From Lepidostoma basale (lineage: Eukaryota; Arthropoda; Insecta; Trichoptera; Lepidostomatidae): 64,000 bases of DNA. The translations under genes were made by a program, and so were the position numbers. Shown here one piece after another: positions 49,513-60,379 of this stretch. The notes below the pieces were generated by a model. It worked only from the letters and a program-made list of their open reading frames with translations. It was not told the origin of the DNA and did not search any database. The first letter of the stretch is position 1; each line of letters opens with the position of its first letter. The stretch is from positions 186,001 through 250,000 of the forward strand of contig JAHDVF020001503.1 in the NCBI GenBank assembly GCA_022606425.2. The letters run 5' to 3'.

Positions 49513-49730
49513 ATGTTATAGATTAAATTTCTTCGTAACCGAAACCAAATTCTTATTCAAATAGTGTATTTACCTTGTAAAATACTTAGACAAAACATTA
49601 ATATCACAGAAATGGAAATACAATTAACTTCTCCAGGTCGGAACTGAATTAAACGAATAATTTCGTCACCTGTGACCTAAGTGTTTTGGTGTAAGATTTC
49701 AGGTTTCTAAACCCAGTCGATTCAGATTAA

Positions 49731-50480
49731 AACATTATACCAGGAGCACAAGAGCAATGGTCCGAAGTTAAGGAGGCAGAATACTCCGTTGAATCAAGAG
49801 TGGACATTGCTCCATTCGTATGAAAGATGTCCATCTCTGCCCAAGAGGAATGCATTGCGATAGATGACACATTATAACACGAGCACAAGAGCAGTGGTCC
49901 GACGTTAAGGAGGCAGAATACTCCGTAGAATCAAGAGTGGACATTGCTCCATTCGTATAAAAGATGTCCATCTCTGCCCGAGATAAATGCATTACGATAG
50001 ATGACACATTATAACACGAGCACAAGAGTAGTGGTCCGATGTTAAGGAGGCAGAATACTCCGTAGAATCAAGAGTGGACGTTGCTCCATTCGTATAAAAG
50101 ATGTCCATCTCTGCCCGAGAGGAATGCAGTGGGATAGGTGACACATTATACCAGGAGCACAAGAGCAATGGTCCGACGTTAAGGAGGCAGAATACTCCGT
50201 AGAATCAAGAGTGGACATTGCTCCATTCGTATAAAAGATGTCCATATCTGCTCGAGAGGAATGCAGTGGGATGGATGACACATTATACCAGGAGCACAAG
50301 AGCAATGGTCCGACGTTAAGGAGGCAGAATACTTCGTAGAATCAAGAGTGGTTATGCTCCATTCGTATAAAAGACGTCCATCTCTGTCCGAGAGGAATGC
50401 AGTGGGATAGTTGACACACTATACCAGGAGCACACGAGCGATGAAGAAGGCAGAATACTCTGTAGAATCATCAGTATCCA
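49731..50480 (+). repeat. 137-bp satellite array
   Basis: TGGACATTGC recurs at 49801, 49938, 50075 (one base changed) and 50212: a strict 137-bp period, about 5.4 units. The last unit is truncated after AGAATCATCAGTATCCATTA. Frames shift from unit to unit, so the short ORFs are artefacts. Confidence 0.92.
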
Positions 50481-50833
50481 TTATACAAATGTTAACTGGG
50501 ATTATGCGCCATTATAAAACGATTCTTACGGTGCCATAAACATGCCCTGAGAACGACAACTCCAGTTGTGCCGAAACGCCGCCGAGCGGCTGAGGTATCG
50601 ATCCGCTGCATTCACATCTCGCCGAGTTACTGTTTCTGTAATTAAACTCAACTGTGACTCGTAAATACCAGTGGACTTGTGTATTACCTATAATAATTCA
50701 GATCTGCTAATAAGTGACTTCAGCGTGCACGGCGGGGGTAGCACAGCTCCGCCTCGTTAATCTACCACCGCTTAAATTATACCAATACTTATTATTGTTC
50801 TTAGTTTAGATTGTATGACCTGTTTATGACGGT
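50481..50833. other. Unassigned DNA
   Basis: No gene or repeat family recognised between the satellite and the LINE-B2 copy. Confidence 0.4.
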
Positions 50834-51605
50834 GTGCTGTCCTGGGATGATGATGTCCACCCATCTGTCCATATTTTCTTCGACCTTCTATGTAACTTCA
50901 CTTCACTATGTAATAGCTCCCTCAAAATGTTTGGTTTTGTCATTAGAAACGCCAAGATCTTTCGTAATACTCAGGTGCTGAAGCTGCTGTATGACTCTCT
51001 GGTGAGAGGTCGGTTGGAGTTTAGTTCCATTATCTGGGCGCCGCATGAGGTTCCATATTCCCTGATGGTGGAGAGGGTGCAGAAAAAATTTCTGCGATAC
51101 CTCTATCTTAGGGAGTATGGATATTACCCGTGGCTCTTTCCAACTGATTTCTTACTAGGGATGCTAGGCTACCAGTCACTCGAGAGGAGACGAGACATTC
51201 ACTTGGGTGTCCATTTCTTTCGATTGATAGGCGGTTGTATACACAACTCAGAAATCCTGAGTGATTTAGGTCTGTTCGTCCCTGATCTTCGACAAAGGGG
51301 CCATAGATTGTTTTATCTCCCACGATGCAGAACCGACCTGCCAATGATTACGCCGGTAGGTAAAGCAATATCTTTGCTTAATCGTATCACCTCGGAGTTT
51401 GACATATTTTGTGATAGTTTGGTTCATCTGAGGGAAGAACTATCTTTATTATAATTGCATGGTATATTTTATTAACTTGTCATGCATCTTATGTTTCTCT
51501 CTCTTTTTATTAATCTATTATGTATTACTTATTATTGTGTATCTTTAGTGTATTGTAAAAAATAATCTGTAATGCTTTAGATATGTTTAAAATAAATAAA
51601 TGAAA
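50834..51605 (+). mobile_element. LINE-B2 copy with 206-residue ORF
   Basis: The frame to 51454 reads MFGFVIRNAKIFRNTQVLKL, FSSIIWAPHEVPYSLMVERV, YGYYPWLFPTDFLLGMLGYQ, LGLFVPDLRQRGHRLFYLPR, CRTDLPMITPVGKAISLLNR, EELSLL-stop. It aligns with LINE-B throughout but is well diverged. The first 30 residues or so probably come from flanking or 5'-junction sequence. The 3' UTR ends in AAATAAATGAAATGAAATAG, a different tail motif. Confidence 0.85.
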
Positions 51606-51639
51606 TGAAATAGTCTCTTGCTGCTGGGGTTTTCATATT

Positions 51640-51835
51640 TGTCAGTTTTTATGTTTCTTGCATCCCCTGTGCGGTCCACATGATCCCTCCAAAAGCGCTT
51701 CTTCTTCCTCCCCACCTCACCATGTCTTCAACTCCACAGACAGACCTTATATCCTCATTTATGATCCGATCTTGAAGGGTTCTGCCTGCGATGGAGCGTA
51801 GGGTTCTCATTTTTGTTATTCTAAGAAGGTTTCAT
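51640..51835 (-). mobile_element. RTE-like RT scrap
   Basis: Antisense codons LLRITKMRTLRSIAGRTLQD, RIINEDIRSVCGVEDMV and RKKRFWRDHVDRTGD are the thumb block of an RTE-type RT, related to LINE-I. Confidence 0.62.
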
Positions 51836-52860
51836 TTCAAGCAAAATCCACTCTTGATTCTACGGAGTATTCTGCCTCCTTAACGTCGGACCATTGCTCT
51901 TGTGCTCCTGGTATAATGTGACATCTATCCCTCTGCATTCCTCACGGGTAGAGGTGGACATCTTTCATACGAATGGAGCAATGTCCACTCTTGATTCTAC
52001 GGAGTATTCTGCCTCCTTAACGTCGGACCATTGCTCTTGTGCTCCTGGTATAATGTGTCATCTATCCCACTGAAATCCTTTCGGGCAGAGATGGACATCT
52101 TTTATACTTATGAAGCAATGTTCACACTTGATTCTACGGAGTATTCTGCCTCCTTAACGTCGGACCATTTCTCTTGTGCTCCTGGTATAATTTGTCATCT
52201 ATCCCACTGCATTCCTCTCGGGCAGAGATAGAAATCTTTCATACGAATAGAGTAATGTTTACTCTTGATTCTACGGAGTATTCTGCCTTCTTAACGTCGG
52301 ACCATTGCTCTTGTGCTCCTGGAATAATGTGTCGTCTATCTCACTGCATTCCTCTCGGGCAGAGATGGGCATCTTTCATACGAATGAAGCAATGTTCACA
52401 CTTGATTCTACGGAGTATTCTGCCTCCTTAACGTCAGACCATTGCTCTTGTGCTCCTGGTATAATGTGTCATCTATCCCACTGCATTCCTCTCGGGCAGA
52501 GATGGACATCTTTCAGACGAATGAAGCAATGTTCAATTTTGATTCTACGAAGTATTCTGCCTTATTAACGTCGGATCATTGCTCTTGTGCTCCTGGTATA
52601 ATGTGTCATCTATCCCATTGCATTCCTCTCGGGCAGAGATGGGCATCTTTCATACGAATGAAGCAATGTTCACACTTGATTCTACGGAGTATTCTGCCTC
52701 CTTAACGTCAGACCATTGCTCTTGTGCTCCTGGTATAATGTGTCATCTATCCCACTGCATTCCTCTCGGGCAGAGATGGACATCTTTCATACGAATAGAG
52801 TAATGTTTACTCTTGATTCTACGGAGAATTCTGCTTCGTTAACGTCGGACTTTTACTCTA
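51836..52860 (-). repeat. 137-bp satellite array, opposite orientation
   Basis: About 7.4 units of the same repeat as 49731-50480, inverted. TTGATTCTACGGAGTATTCT recurs every 137 bp (for example 51990, 52127, 52264). Together the two arrays form an inverted pair around 1.36 kb of LINE sequence. Confidence 0.92.
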
Positions 52861-53123
52861 TTTGACGGTCTATTCTCTTGTTATTTTTTTTTAATAAACG
52901 AAACGACCCTGATTATGCAAATGATTTCTTTTTTCGGCTTTTAATAAATGGCGTACATGCGTAAAGAGTGGCGCTGGTTCCCGATTTTTCCACTAGAGGC
53001 GCCCGTGCGAGTTTCTTGTTCTTTTTTCAAACAACTGTCAGGCACACTCCACACGGCCCGCGGGCAGGGCCGCACTCTAAGGGGCTTATCTGTGTAGATA
53101 GTACCTTTACATTGCTTCAAAAC

Positions 53124-53215
53124 TAGCTAACCAGGGTGCCGCTTTAGCGAAGGGGTAGGCAGAGAGGATAGACTGCTACTCTTTTATATCCTGACATAAC
53201 TGTCGCGCATCTTTT
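53124..53215 (-). mobile_element. LINE-A3 3' stub
   Basis: Antisense tail-side sequence with CTACCCCTTCGCTAAAGCGG (stem decayed), then YPSLRYLSSRVC-like terminal codons. It precedes the sense LINE-A3 copy but is not adjacent to it in element order. Confidence 0.6.
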
Positions 53216-53244
53216 TAAATAAAATAAAAGTAGACCTCGCGGAA

Positions 53245-53852
53245 GCATGTTTACAAGAGACGGAAAAATGGAGAAAGACATCGAAAGAAGGGTTGGCGCT
53301 GGGAATAAAATAAATGGCGCACTCAAAGTCATTACTGCAAATAGAAATATATCCACAGAAGCAAATATGGCTGTACACAGTGGAGCTTGGAGCTGGCAAA
53401 AGAAGGATGAAAGCAGGATAAACGCCGTAGAAATGAGATCACTAAGAAGAATGTGCGGCAAAACGTTGTATGATAGAATACTGAACGATGAAATAAGAAA
53501 GAAATGTAAGGCAGATGTCTGCATCATGAATAAAATTAAAAAAGGATCCCTGAGATGGTTTGGACATATGAATCGAATGGATGAGAGTAGAATGGTTAAA
53601 AAGTTGTACACAAGCAGCGTGGTTGGGAAAATAAGCCGAGGACGACCGAGGAAAACATGGCATGACCAAATTAATCAATTATTAAAAGGCGGCCACATTC
53701 GAAGTCGGAATAATCGACGTGCGTGCATGGTACGATGTATGAATGTAGAGGAAGCCCGAGAGGTATGCCAGGACAGGCCATTGTGGGCGATCCATTGTCT
53801 CTGCCTACCCCTACGGGAAAATGGCGTGATGGTTAGTTAGTTAGTTTTTTTT
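53245..53852 (+). mobile_element. LINE-A3 copy with 197-residue ORF
   Basis: ORF 53247-53840: MFTRDGKMEKDIERRVGAGN, KINGALKVITANRNISTEAN, SWQKKDESRINAVEMRSLRR, MCGKTLYDRILNDEIRKKCK, KIKKGSLRWFGHMNRMDESR, RGRPRKTWHDQINQLLKGGH, CMNVEEAREVCQDRPLW. A frameshift changes the last codons. The stem-loop has TACG. The GVLVPTLMYGS stretch is deleted in frame. It is the best A3 representative here. Confidence 0.88.
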
Positions 53853-53887
53853 TATACAAACAATAATTTAAATAAATTAATAAAAAA

Positions 53888-54285
53888 TAGGGTTCTAAAG
53901 GGTAGTAGGGCTACGATGGGGTATGTTTTGCTGGAAAGTATGCCTCTACAAAATGTCGTAAGGCGCCATGTTGCATTTACAACAGCAACACTACTATCAA
54001 GTCCAACTCTCTAGCGTCCCTGAGAGGTCTCTAAAGACCCCGCGAACCCCGGGCAATGTGGCACATATTACTTAGTGCCATAGCAGATAGAGAGAGCACG
54101 AATGGCGAGCTTCCAGCGCCATAAAACTGGTTACACCCAGCTAAGGGAAGGTAACCCCTACAAAAAATCCTCCAGAGAAGGCAAGGGGATACTACTCTGG
54201 ATAGTTTCCCCAGGTCATCACTATGACAAGGGTGATAGTGAACGTTGGGGAGGCCTGACAGGACACAGAAAGAAGAATAATAAAT
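53888..54285 (+). mobile_element. SINE-D copy, longer form
   Basis: It matches 29427-29784 throughout and contains an extra 40 bp or so (AGTATGCCTCTACAAAATGT) near the 5' side. The 3' end GGAGGCCTGACAGGACACAG, then AAGAAGAATAATAAATAATA, matches the LINE-D terminus. Confidence 0.8.
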
Positions 54286-54369
54286 AATAAAGCCAAGGAA
54301 GATAAATTTTCTCAATCAGGGATTTATAAACTGAAATCTAATGATTTCTCAACTTTTTATATAGGTTAA

Positions 54370-55425
54370 CTAACTAACTAACTAACTAACCATCACGCCG
54401 TCTCCCCGAAGGGGTAGGCAGAAAGAATGGACTGCCACACCTTTCTTTCCTGACATATTTCTCTCGCTTCCTCAACATTCATACATCGTGTCATGCACGC
54501 GCGTCGATTTCTCTGACTCCTCACATGGCCGACATTCAATATTTGATTTATTTGATCGTGCCACGTTTTCCTTAGTCTTCCTCTATTTCTGGTACCATTT
54601 ACATCATTAACATATAATTTTTTTACCATTCTTTCTTCATTCATTCTTTCCATATGTCCAAACCATCTTAATGATCCTTTCATTATTTTGTTCATGACAC
54701 CATCATTCGCACCGCATTCACTTCTTATATATTCATTCGACACTCTATCATACACAGAATATCCACACATTCGTCTAAGAGATCTCATTTCTACTGCATT
54801 TATTCTACTTTCATCCTTCCTTTGCCAGTTTCATTCTTCGCTTCCATACATAAGGGTCGGTAGAAGAACACCATTGTGCACTGCCATTCTAGCTTTTTTG
54901 GATAGGTTTTTGTTTGCGATGACAACTTTAAGTGCACCATTCGCTCTGTTGCCTGCCCCAACCCTTCTTTCAATATCCCTCTCCACTCTCCCATCTCTTG
55001 TAAACATACTACCTAAATACACAAACTCAGCTACTTGCTCCAAGTTTTCACCATTCACGCTAATGTTGCAGACTGTCGTGGTTTCTTCCTTTTCAAAAAT
55101 CATTACCTTGGACTTATTAACATTCATCATCAGATCATTTCGCATGCATACCTCATACATGCAATTCACCAGGACTTGTAGTTCATGCTCGCTGTCAGCA
55201 AGTAGGACAGCGTCATCCGCATACAAGAGACAGCTTACTGACACTCCGCTCATTTTGGCACCTACATCCAACCCTTTCAGCTCTCTCATACAATTGTCCA
55301 TATACAGATTAAATAACCACGGGTACATTACGCAGCCCTGTTGGACACCTCTATTGATATCAAACCAGGCTGTAAGATCTCCATTTACTCTGACACTAGC
55401 AGTGCTTTCCGTATATAGTGACTTA
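54370..55425 (-). mobile_element. LINE-A2 copy reaching into the RT domain, 9-bp TSD
   Basis: Two minus-strand frames cover it. 55328-54831 has YPWLFNLYMDNCMRELKGLD, catalytic YADD (LLYADDAVLLADSEHELQ), NDLMMNVNKSKVMIFEKEE and YLGSMFTRDGRVERDIERRV. 54788-54393 has MCGYSVYDRVSNEYIRSECG to SAYPFGETA-stop. TSD ATAGGTTAA lies at 54361-54369 and 55426-55434. It is the second-longest LINE-A copy here. Confidence 0.92.
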
Positions 55426-55733
55426 ATAGGTTAAACAAGGCGTAATTTTAAATTAGGAATAAAAGAGCACATAAGATGTCTCCCTAATAATATTTTTTCT
55501 GAATTTGCCAACCACCTCATAGAAAAAGATCATTCATTTTATAAAGCGTTGAAATTTTGCATGTTAATAATAGAAACAGAACTTTGAGCAGTCTCGAAAT
55601 TTCAGAAATTAAAAAAGCTTTTAAAAATAAAGAAAATATTATAAATTATCAAATAAATTTAACGTCAAGTCCAATCTTTGATATATTTCCTTTGTTGCAA
55701 GTAATTACCTGAACCCCAATATGAACTTGAAAT

Positions 55734-55981
55734 AAAACTAACTAACTAACTAACCATCACGCCGTCTCCCCGAAGGGGTAGGCAGAAAGAATGGACTGTC
55801 ACACTTTTCTTTCCTGACATATTTCTCTCGCTTCCTCAACATTCATACATCGTGTCATGCACGCGCGTCGATTTCTCTGACTCCTTACATGGCCGACATT
55901 CAGTATTTGATTTATTTGATCGTGCTACGTTTACCTCGGTCTTCCTCTATTTCCGGTTCTATTTACATCGTTAACATATAG
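55734..55981 (-). mobile_element. LINE-A2 3' end with 11-bp TSD
   Basis: A 248-bp, strongly 5'-truncated copy: (GTTA)n tail, TTCG stem-loop and codons back to YVNDVNRTGNRGRPR. The perfect TSD GAACTTGAAAT lies at 55723-55733 and 55982-55992. Confidence 0.92.
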
Positions 55982-56126
55982 GAACTTGAAATTATTATTG
56001 TAAATTGAATCATAATATTTGTTATTGCAAAAGGATAAACGTTTATAACATCTGTCAGACCTGATAATAAATCTTTATAACATCTGTCAGACCATGTAAA
56101 CAATTTTACAATATTTTAAAAATGTA

Positions 56127-56160
56127 TCTTCACTGAAGAAGGACTGTTTGTCCGAAACAT
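56127..56160 (+). ncRNA. Hammerhead-ribozyme-like core
   Basis: CTGAAGA (56133-56139) matches the CUGANGA consensus. AGGAC-TGTTT-GTCC can form stem II, and GAAAC (56154-56158) completes the core. A convincing stem I/III and cleavage site are not evident, so activity is doubtful. Such motifs occur in Penelope-like elements. The surrounding sequence has a direct repeat AACATCTGTCAGACC (56058 and 56090). Confidence 0.4.
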
Positions 56161-56224
56161 CTCTATGTAATTTTATTTTTATAATATAATTGTTGTCTAT
56201 ACAATGTGTATTAAAAAGAAAAAT

Positions 56225-56390
56225 AGAAATAAAATAAAATCAGTTTACTTTTTCAAAAAACATTACAAACAAAATTAAGTTTTAAGGCATATATTGAGAA
56301 CAGATAAAATAATGTATAATAACTATATTTATTTACAATATCAAGAACGCATGAGAGATGGTTCGACTTTAGGAAGACAAGATAACCATC
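56225..56390 (-). mobile_element. LINE-B 3' end
   Basis: Antisense UTR: AAATCAGTTTACTTTTTC, GCATATATTGAGAACAG, CGCATGAGAGATGGTTCGAC, GGAAGACAAGATA. It ends at the last LINE-B codons and lies directly next to the full-length LINE-A1. Confidence 0.82.
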
Positions 56391-56641
56391 AAAATAAATA
56401 GTAGAATTCACAAACACAAAACAAACACAAAACCATCACGCCGTTTCCCCGCAGGGGTAGGCAGAGAGAATGGACCGCCACACTACTCTATCCTGGCACA
56501 CCTCTCTAGCTTCCTCCACATTCATACATCGAGTCATACACGCACGTCGATTCTTCCGGCTTCTGACATGACCAACCTTTAATATTTGATTAATTTGGTC
56601 ATGCCATGTTTTCCTCGGTCTACCTCGACTCCTTACTCCAT

Positions 56642-59491
56642 TTACATTGTTAACGTATACTTTTTAACCATTCTTTCTTCACCCATGCGCTCCATATGTC
56701 CGAACCAACGCAGCGAACCTTTCATAATTTTGTTCATAATACCTTCTTTCGCTCTACACTCTTTCCTAATATCAGCATTTGAGATTCTGTCGTACATCGT
56801 TCTACCGCACATACGTCTTAGGGACCTCATCTCTACCGCATTTATTCTGCTCTCATCTTTCTTCTGCCAGTTCCATGCTTCGCTTCCATACATAAGGGTT
56901 GGAACCAGAACTCCATTGTGAACGGCCATTTTCGCTTTCATTGATAAATTCTTGTTTCCAATAACTACTTTTAAAGCTCCATTCACTTTGTTACCCGCAC
57001 CAACCCTTCTTTCAATATCACTGTCCGTTCGGCCATCCGCTGTGAACATGCTACCTAAATACACAAATTCGCTCACCTGTTCCAAGTTCTCTTCATTTAC
57101 ACTTATATTACAAACTGTCATTTGCTCTTCCCTTTCAAAAACTAACACCTTTGACTTTCCGACATTCATCATTAAATCGTTCGACTTGCATACCTCATAC
57201 ATTCTCGACACCAAGACTTGTAATTCGTCCGCACTATCCGCAACGAGAACGGCATCGTCCGCGTAAAGCAGACAGTTTACAGACAGATCACTCATCTTAG
57301 CACCAGCATTTATACCTTTAAGTTCTTTCATACACTTGTCCATATACAGATTGAACAACCAAGGGGACATCACGCAGCCCTGCTTAACACCCTTCGTGAT
57401 ATCAAACCAGGGCGTGATGTCCCCATTTACCCTAACACTGGCAGTGCTCCCTTCGTAGAGAGAAGCAACCGCCCGTATCAGTTTTGTGCTCACTCCGTAT
57501 TCGGACAAGATTGACCACAGTTTTTCTCTGTTCACTCGATCATAGGCTTTTTGCAAATCGACAAACGCACAGAAAAGCTTACGGTTTTTGGCCATAAACT
57601 TCTCCGCAAGCGTTCGAAGTGCAAAAATCTGATCCATACAACCTCTTCCGGTCATAAAAGCGCCTTGCACATCCCATACTCTTTCAGTCGTCGTCTTTTT
57701 TACTCTTTCTATTAAAATTCGACCGTAGAGTTTACCAACGGCGCTTAATAGACTTATTGCCCGGTGATTTCCACAGTCCATACGAGACCCCTTTCCCTTA
57801 TAAAGAGGCATGATAACAGCCCTCCTCCAGTCGAGCGGCGTATATCCCTCCTCTAAACACTGGTTAAAGAGTCTATATAACCATGCTGAAACCACCGGCC
57901 CACCGTTTTTGATAAACTCTAAGGCTACACAGTCATATCCGACAGCTTTTCCACCTTTCATACATCTTACAGCACTTACTATCTCGTTCAAATTTATTTC
58001 AGTAATTTCACTTCCGCTGTTCGTGCAACTCTCATTTGTAAAGCTCATTCTTATTGAATCTTTAGTCATTTCACTGCCATACATATCTTTAAAGTACTCC
58101 ATCCATCTTCCTTGTATACTTTTGAAATCAGTAATCATTCTTCCCTCACTACTTAAAATTGCTTTCGCACAACCACTTTCGGGAGGATTTCGGGCTTTTT
58201 TGACTTCCTTCCAGAACATTTTTATGTTGCCCTGGAAGTGATTTGTCATCTTAAGTCCGTCATCCTCCTTCATTTTATCCTTTTTCGCTCTCACTTTCAA
58301 CTTGACGTTCATCTTGCAAACTTTGTACGCTTCTTTCGCTCTTTGATATTTCACACAATCACTTTTATCCACAGACAACATATTTAACCATGCATCCTTC
58401 TTTTCTTTAACAAGATTTTTTATACAGTCATCCCACCAAGCATCTCCATTTCTCCTCCCTTGCACACATGTACCACATACCTCTTTCGCTGCTTCACATA
58501 GACTTTCTTTCAGTTTCTTCCAGGTCTCATCTATGCTTATACATTCCGATTCTCGATCACTAAGCCTATCATTCACTTTCATCATAAAACTCTCTTTTAC
58601 GCCATCGTTTTGTAGTTTTTCAACTTTTACTCTAGACGGGGCGGTCACTGTCTTGTTCCTCTTGGTGCGCCAGCCTCGGAACAAATTTACCTTTGTTACC
58701 ACCAAAAAGTGGTCTGTTCCGAGTTCGGCCCCTCTGAACACTCTGGTATCTACAGTGTCCGCCCGTAATCTAGAGTCCACGATGACGTAATCGATCGTCG
58801 TCCTTTCATTTCCTCTCTCCCATGAATATTGGTGGATCCTCTTATGGTCAAACATTGTGTTTGACACAAAGAGGCTCCACTCCAGGCACACACCAAGCAA
58901 TCTCTTTCCATTATCGTTCGTTCTACTATCACCATACTTTCCGAGACATTCTTCATAACCAGCCCTTTGAATTCCTACCCATCCATTCAAATCTCCTGCT
59001 ATAATAATTCTTTCGTTCGCATTTTTACTCGCTGCTATCTCGTTTACTCTATCCCAGAACTCATCTTTCACAGCTTCATCTTCGCTATTAACAGGAGCAT
59101 ACCCAATTATGAGTAGTACTCTTGTCAATCCAATTTTGAAGCGGATCCACATTAGTCTAGGATTCACACATTCGTATCCTTTCATGCATTCTATCATCCT
59201 AGGAGCTAAAATTGCTGCCACACCCTGGCCTCCTCTTTTTTCTTGTGGTACCCCTGACCACAAGACGACCTTATCCCCATGCTCTCTGGATCCACACTCT
59301 TTAACCATGCATTCAGTCACACACAGAATATCTAAACATTTATTCTCAAATTCATCGCACATCTCATTTAACTTCCCTTCCATACCTCCTCTTATGTTCC
59401 AAGTACCGATACGGCACTCCACTCTCCTCTGTTCGCCCCCGCGGGAAAAGCGACGTGATGGGTGGCGGACCTCATCGCCGTCTCCAGGCAT
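56642..59491 (-). CDS. LINE-A1 endonuclease-reverse transcriptase
   Basis: This 949-residue frame nicks target DNA and reverse-transcribes element RNA at the nick. APE-type endonuclease, residues 26-268: GTWNIRGG (29-36, N32), LCVTE (56-60, E60), GDLNGW (166-171), TIDYVIVD (232-239), TDHFLV (259-264). RT: GYDCVALEFI (518-527), FVDLQKAYDRV (643-653), GVKQGCVMSPWLF (701-713), catalytic YADD (743-746), GKSKV (778-782), YLGSMF (811-816). A distal block LRRMCGRTMY...SLRWFGHMERM follows. An in-frame TAA directly before ATG supports the start. One T lost from a T6 run (about 56661-56665) shifts the frame, so the terminal 70 or so codons, including RGRPRKTWHDQIN, are read out of frame. Confidence 0.93.
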   Translation of the reverse strand: MPGDGDEVRHPSRRFSRGGEQRRVECRIGTWNIRGGMEGKLNEMCDEFENKCLDILCVTECMVKECGSREHGDKVVLWSGVPQEKRGGQGVAAILAPRMIECMKGYECVNPRLMWIRFKIGLTRVLLIIGYAPVNSEDEAVKDEFWDRVNEIAASKNANERIIIAGDLNGWVGIQRAGYEECLGKYGDSRTNDNGKRLLGVCLEWSLFVSNTMFDHKRIHQYSWERGNERTTIDYVIVDSRLRADTVDTRVFRGAELGTDHFLVVTKVNLFRGWRTKRNKTVTAPSRVKVEKLQNDGVKESFMMKVNDRLSDRESECISIDETWKKLKESLCEAAKEVCGTCVQGRRNGDAWWDDCIKNLVKEKKDAWLNMLSVDKSDCVKYQRAKEAYKVCKMNVKLKVRAKKDKMKEDDGLKMTNHFQGNIKMFWKEVKKARNPPESGCAKAILSSEGRMITDFKSIQGRWMEYFKDMYGSEMTKDSIRMSFTNESCTNSGSEITEINLNEIVSAVRCMKGGKAVGYDCVALEFIKNGGPVVSAWLYRLFNQCLEEGYTPLDWRRAVIMPLYKGKGSRMDCGNHRAISLLSAVGKLYGRILIERVKKTTTERVWDVQGAFMTGRGCMDQIFALRTLAEKFMAKNRKLFCAFVDLQKAYDRVNREKLWSILSEYGVSTKLIRAVASLYEGSTASVRVNGDITPWFDITKGVKQGCVMSPWLFNLYMDKCMKELKGINAGAKMSDLSVNCLLYADDAVLVADSADELQVLVSRMYEVCKSNDLMMNVGKSKVLVFEREEQMTVCNISVNEENLEQVSEFVYLGSMFTADGRTDSDIERRVGAGNKVNGALKVVIGNKNLSMKAKMAVHNGVLVPTLMYGSEAWNWQKKDESRINAVEMRSLRRMCGRTMYDRISNADIRKECRAKEGIMNKIMKGSLRWFGHMERMGEERMVKKYTLTM

Positions 59492-60223
59492 TTACCCGCA
59501 TCAACTTACAAACTACCTTAAAATTAGTTACATTATATTATTTATACACATTTTAACATTTCAAATATCCTATACAAAATAAAACAATATAAACATATTT
59601 TTTTCTCCTCCGGATTATCCTAAATTTATAGTATAAACACAAACTTCTCTAAGAAATAAATACTAATTGTGGGTTTTACCAAAATAAAATTAAAATTAAA
59701 ATTACAGTTCTTTGAACGCACAAAATTCTTGGAATTATAATAAACAAATTTGGTCAGGAGACGGTGGCTTTAGCAAACATCCTCGGCGCATGAGGAGGTG
59801 TGCTTGCTGATGATGAAGGTGATGGATGCCGAAGATGTTGGTTGTAGCACGTACTAAACGCTGTTGAAGATGACGACGGGAAATCCAAGAGCGGTATTGA
59901 CATTTTCGAGGCCATCACGCTTCCTCGGAGTGGATTGAGCCGGCATGAGCTTCTTGGGTGGCGGTGTGTAGGCATACGATGAAGTAATAGAACTACGGAT
60001 ACGAGTATGTAGAATCCTGTAGACGGAGAACAGCCTAAAGGTGTACCGGGCGAAATACACGTGGCGGCATTTGCACGCCGTGATTTGCACACGTGATGTG
60101 ACGGCGCATGGCGAGGTAGGTCCACGTGGAGGCACTTCAAACAGCGGCAAAAACACAAACACACGAAGAAGATACACTGATGATCAAAGATGAGTGGCAC
60201 AAACAGGAAGCAGAGAAAAAAAA

Positions 60224-60300
60224 AACAGAAAGATTCTGAAGCGATCACAAGATGCGAAATAAACAGAAAAAATTCAGGAGCGATCACAAAATGCGACCGC
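60224..60300 (-). repeat. Tandem duplication in the LINE-A1 5' region
   Basis: Two units of about 38 bp share AAACAGAAA, then GCGATCACAA-ATGCGA. The outermost bases before the TSD are G+C-rich (CGGCGGCCGGGC at 60307-60318). It is probably part of the element's promoter or 5' UTR. A 177-residue frame at 59754-60287 crosses it but lacks known ORF1 motifs. Confidence 0.55.
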
Positions 60301-60379
60301 TCGCCACGGCGGCCGGGCTAAGACTCATAGTAGAATTCATGTGAAAATAAAATAAAATATAAATATATATATATACAAG

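Larger units (their letters stand above)
56411..60326 (-). mobile_element. Full-length LINE-A1
   Basis: A 3,916-bp element is flanked by the perfect 13-bp TSD ATAGTAGAATTCA at 56398-56410 and 60327-60339. On the minus strand it has an 835-bp 5' region with a G+C-rich start, a 1,018-codon endonuclease-RT frame with a single frameshift, the terminal UGCG stem-loop overlapping the last codons, a stop at 56436-56438 and a TTTTGTGTTTG-type tail. The build (APE endonuclease, RT, no visible RNase H, almost no 3' UTR, microsatellite tail) is RTE-like. Near-identity to other A1 copies suggests recent activity. Confidence 0.92.

Noticed and set aside
48545..52860. CRISPR-like array
   Set aside because: Units are contiguous tandem repeats of 98 or 137 bp without unique spacers, in a eukaryotic setting.
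56586..56921. Repeated ORFs reading MINLVMPCFPR, RDLISTAFILLSSFF on the strand opposite LINE-A
   Set aside because: These recur at every LINE-A copy because they are antisense shadows of the conserved RT C-terminus.
59754..60287. 177-residue minus-strand ORF as LINE-A ORF1
   Set aside because: It lies in the right place, but the sequence is hydrophobic, then low-complexity, with no zinc knuckle, coiled coil or RRM; overlapping frames are also open.
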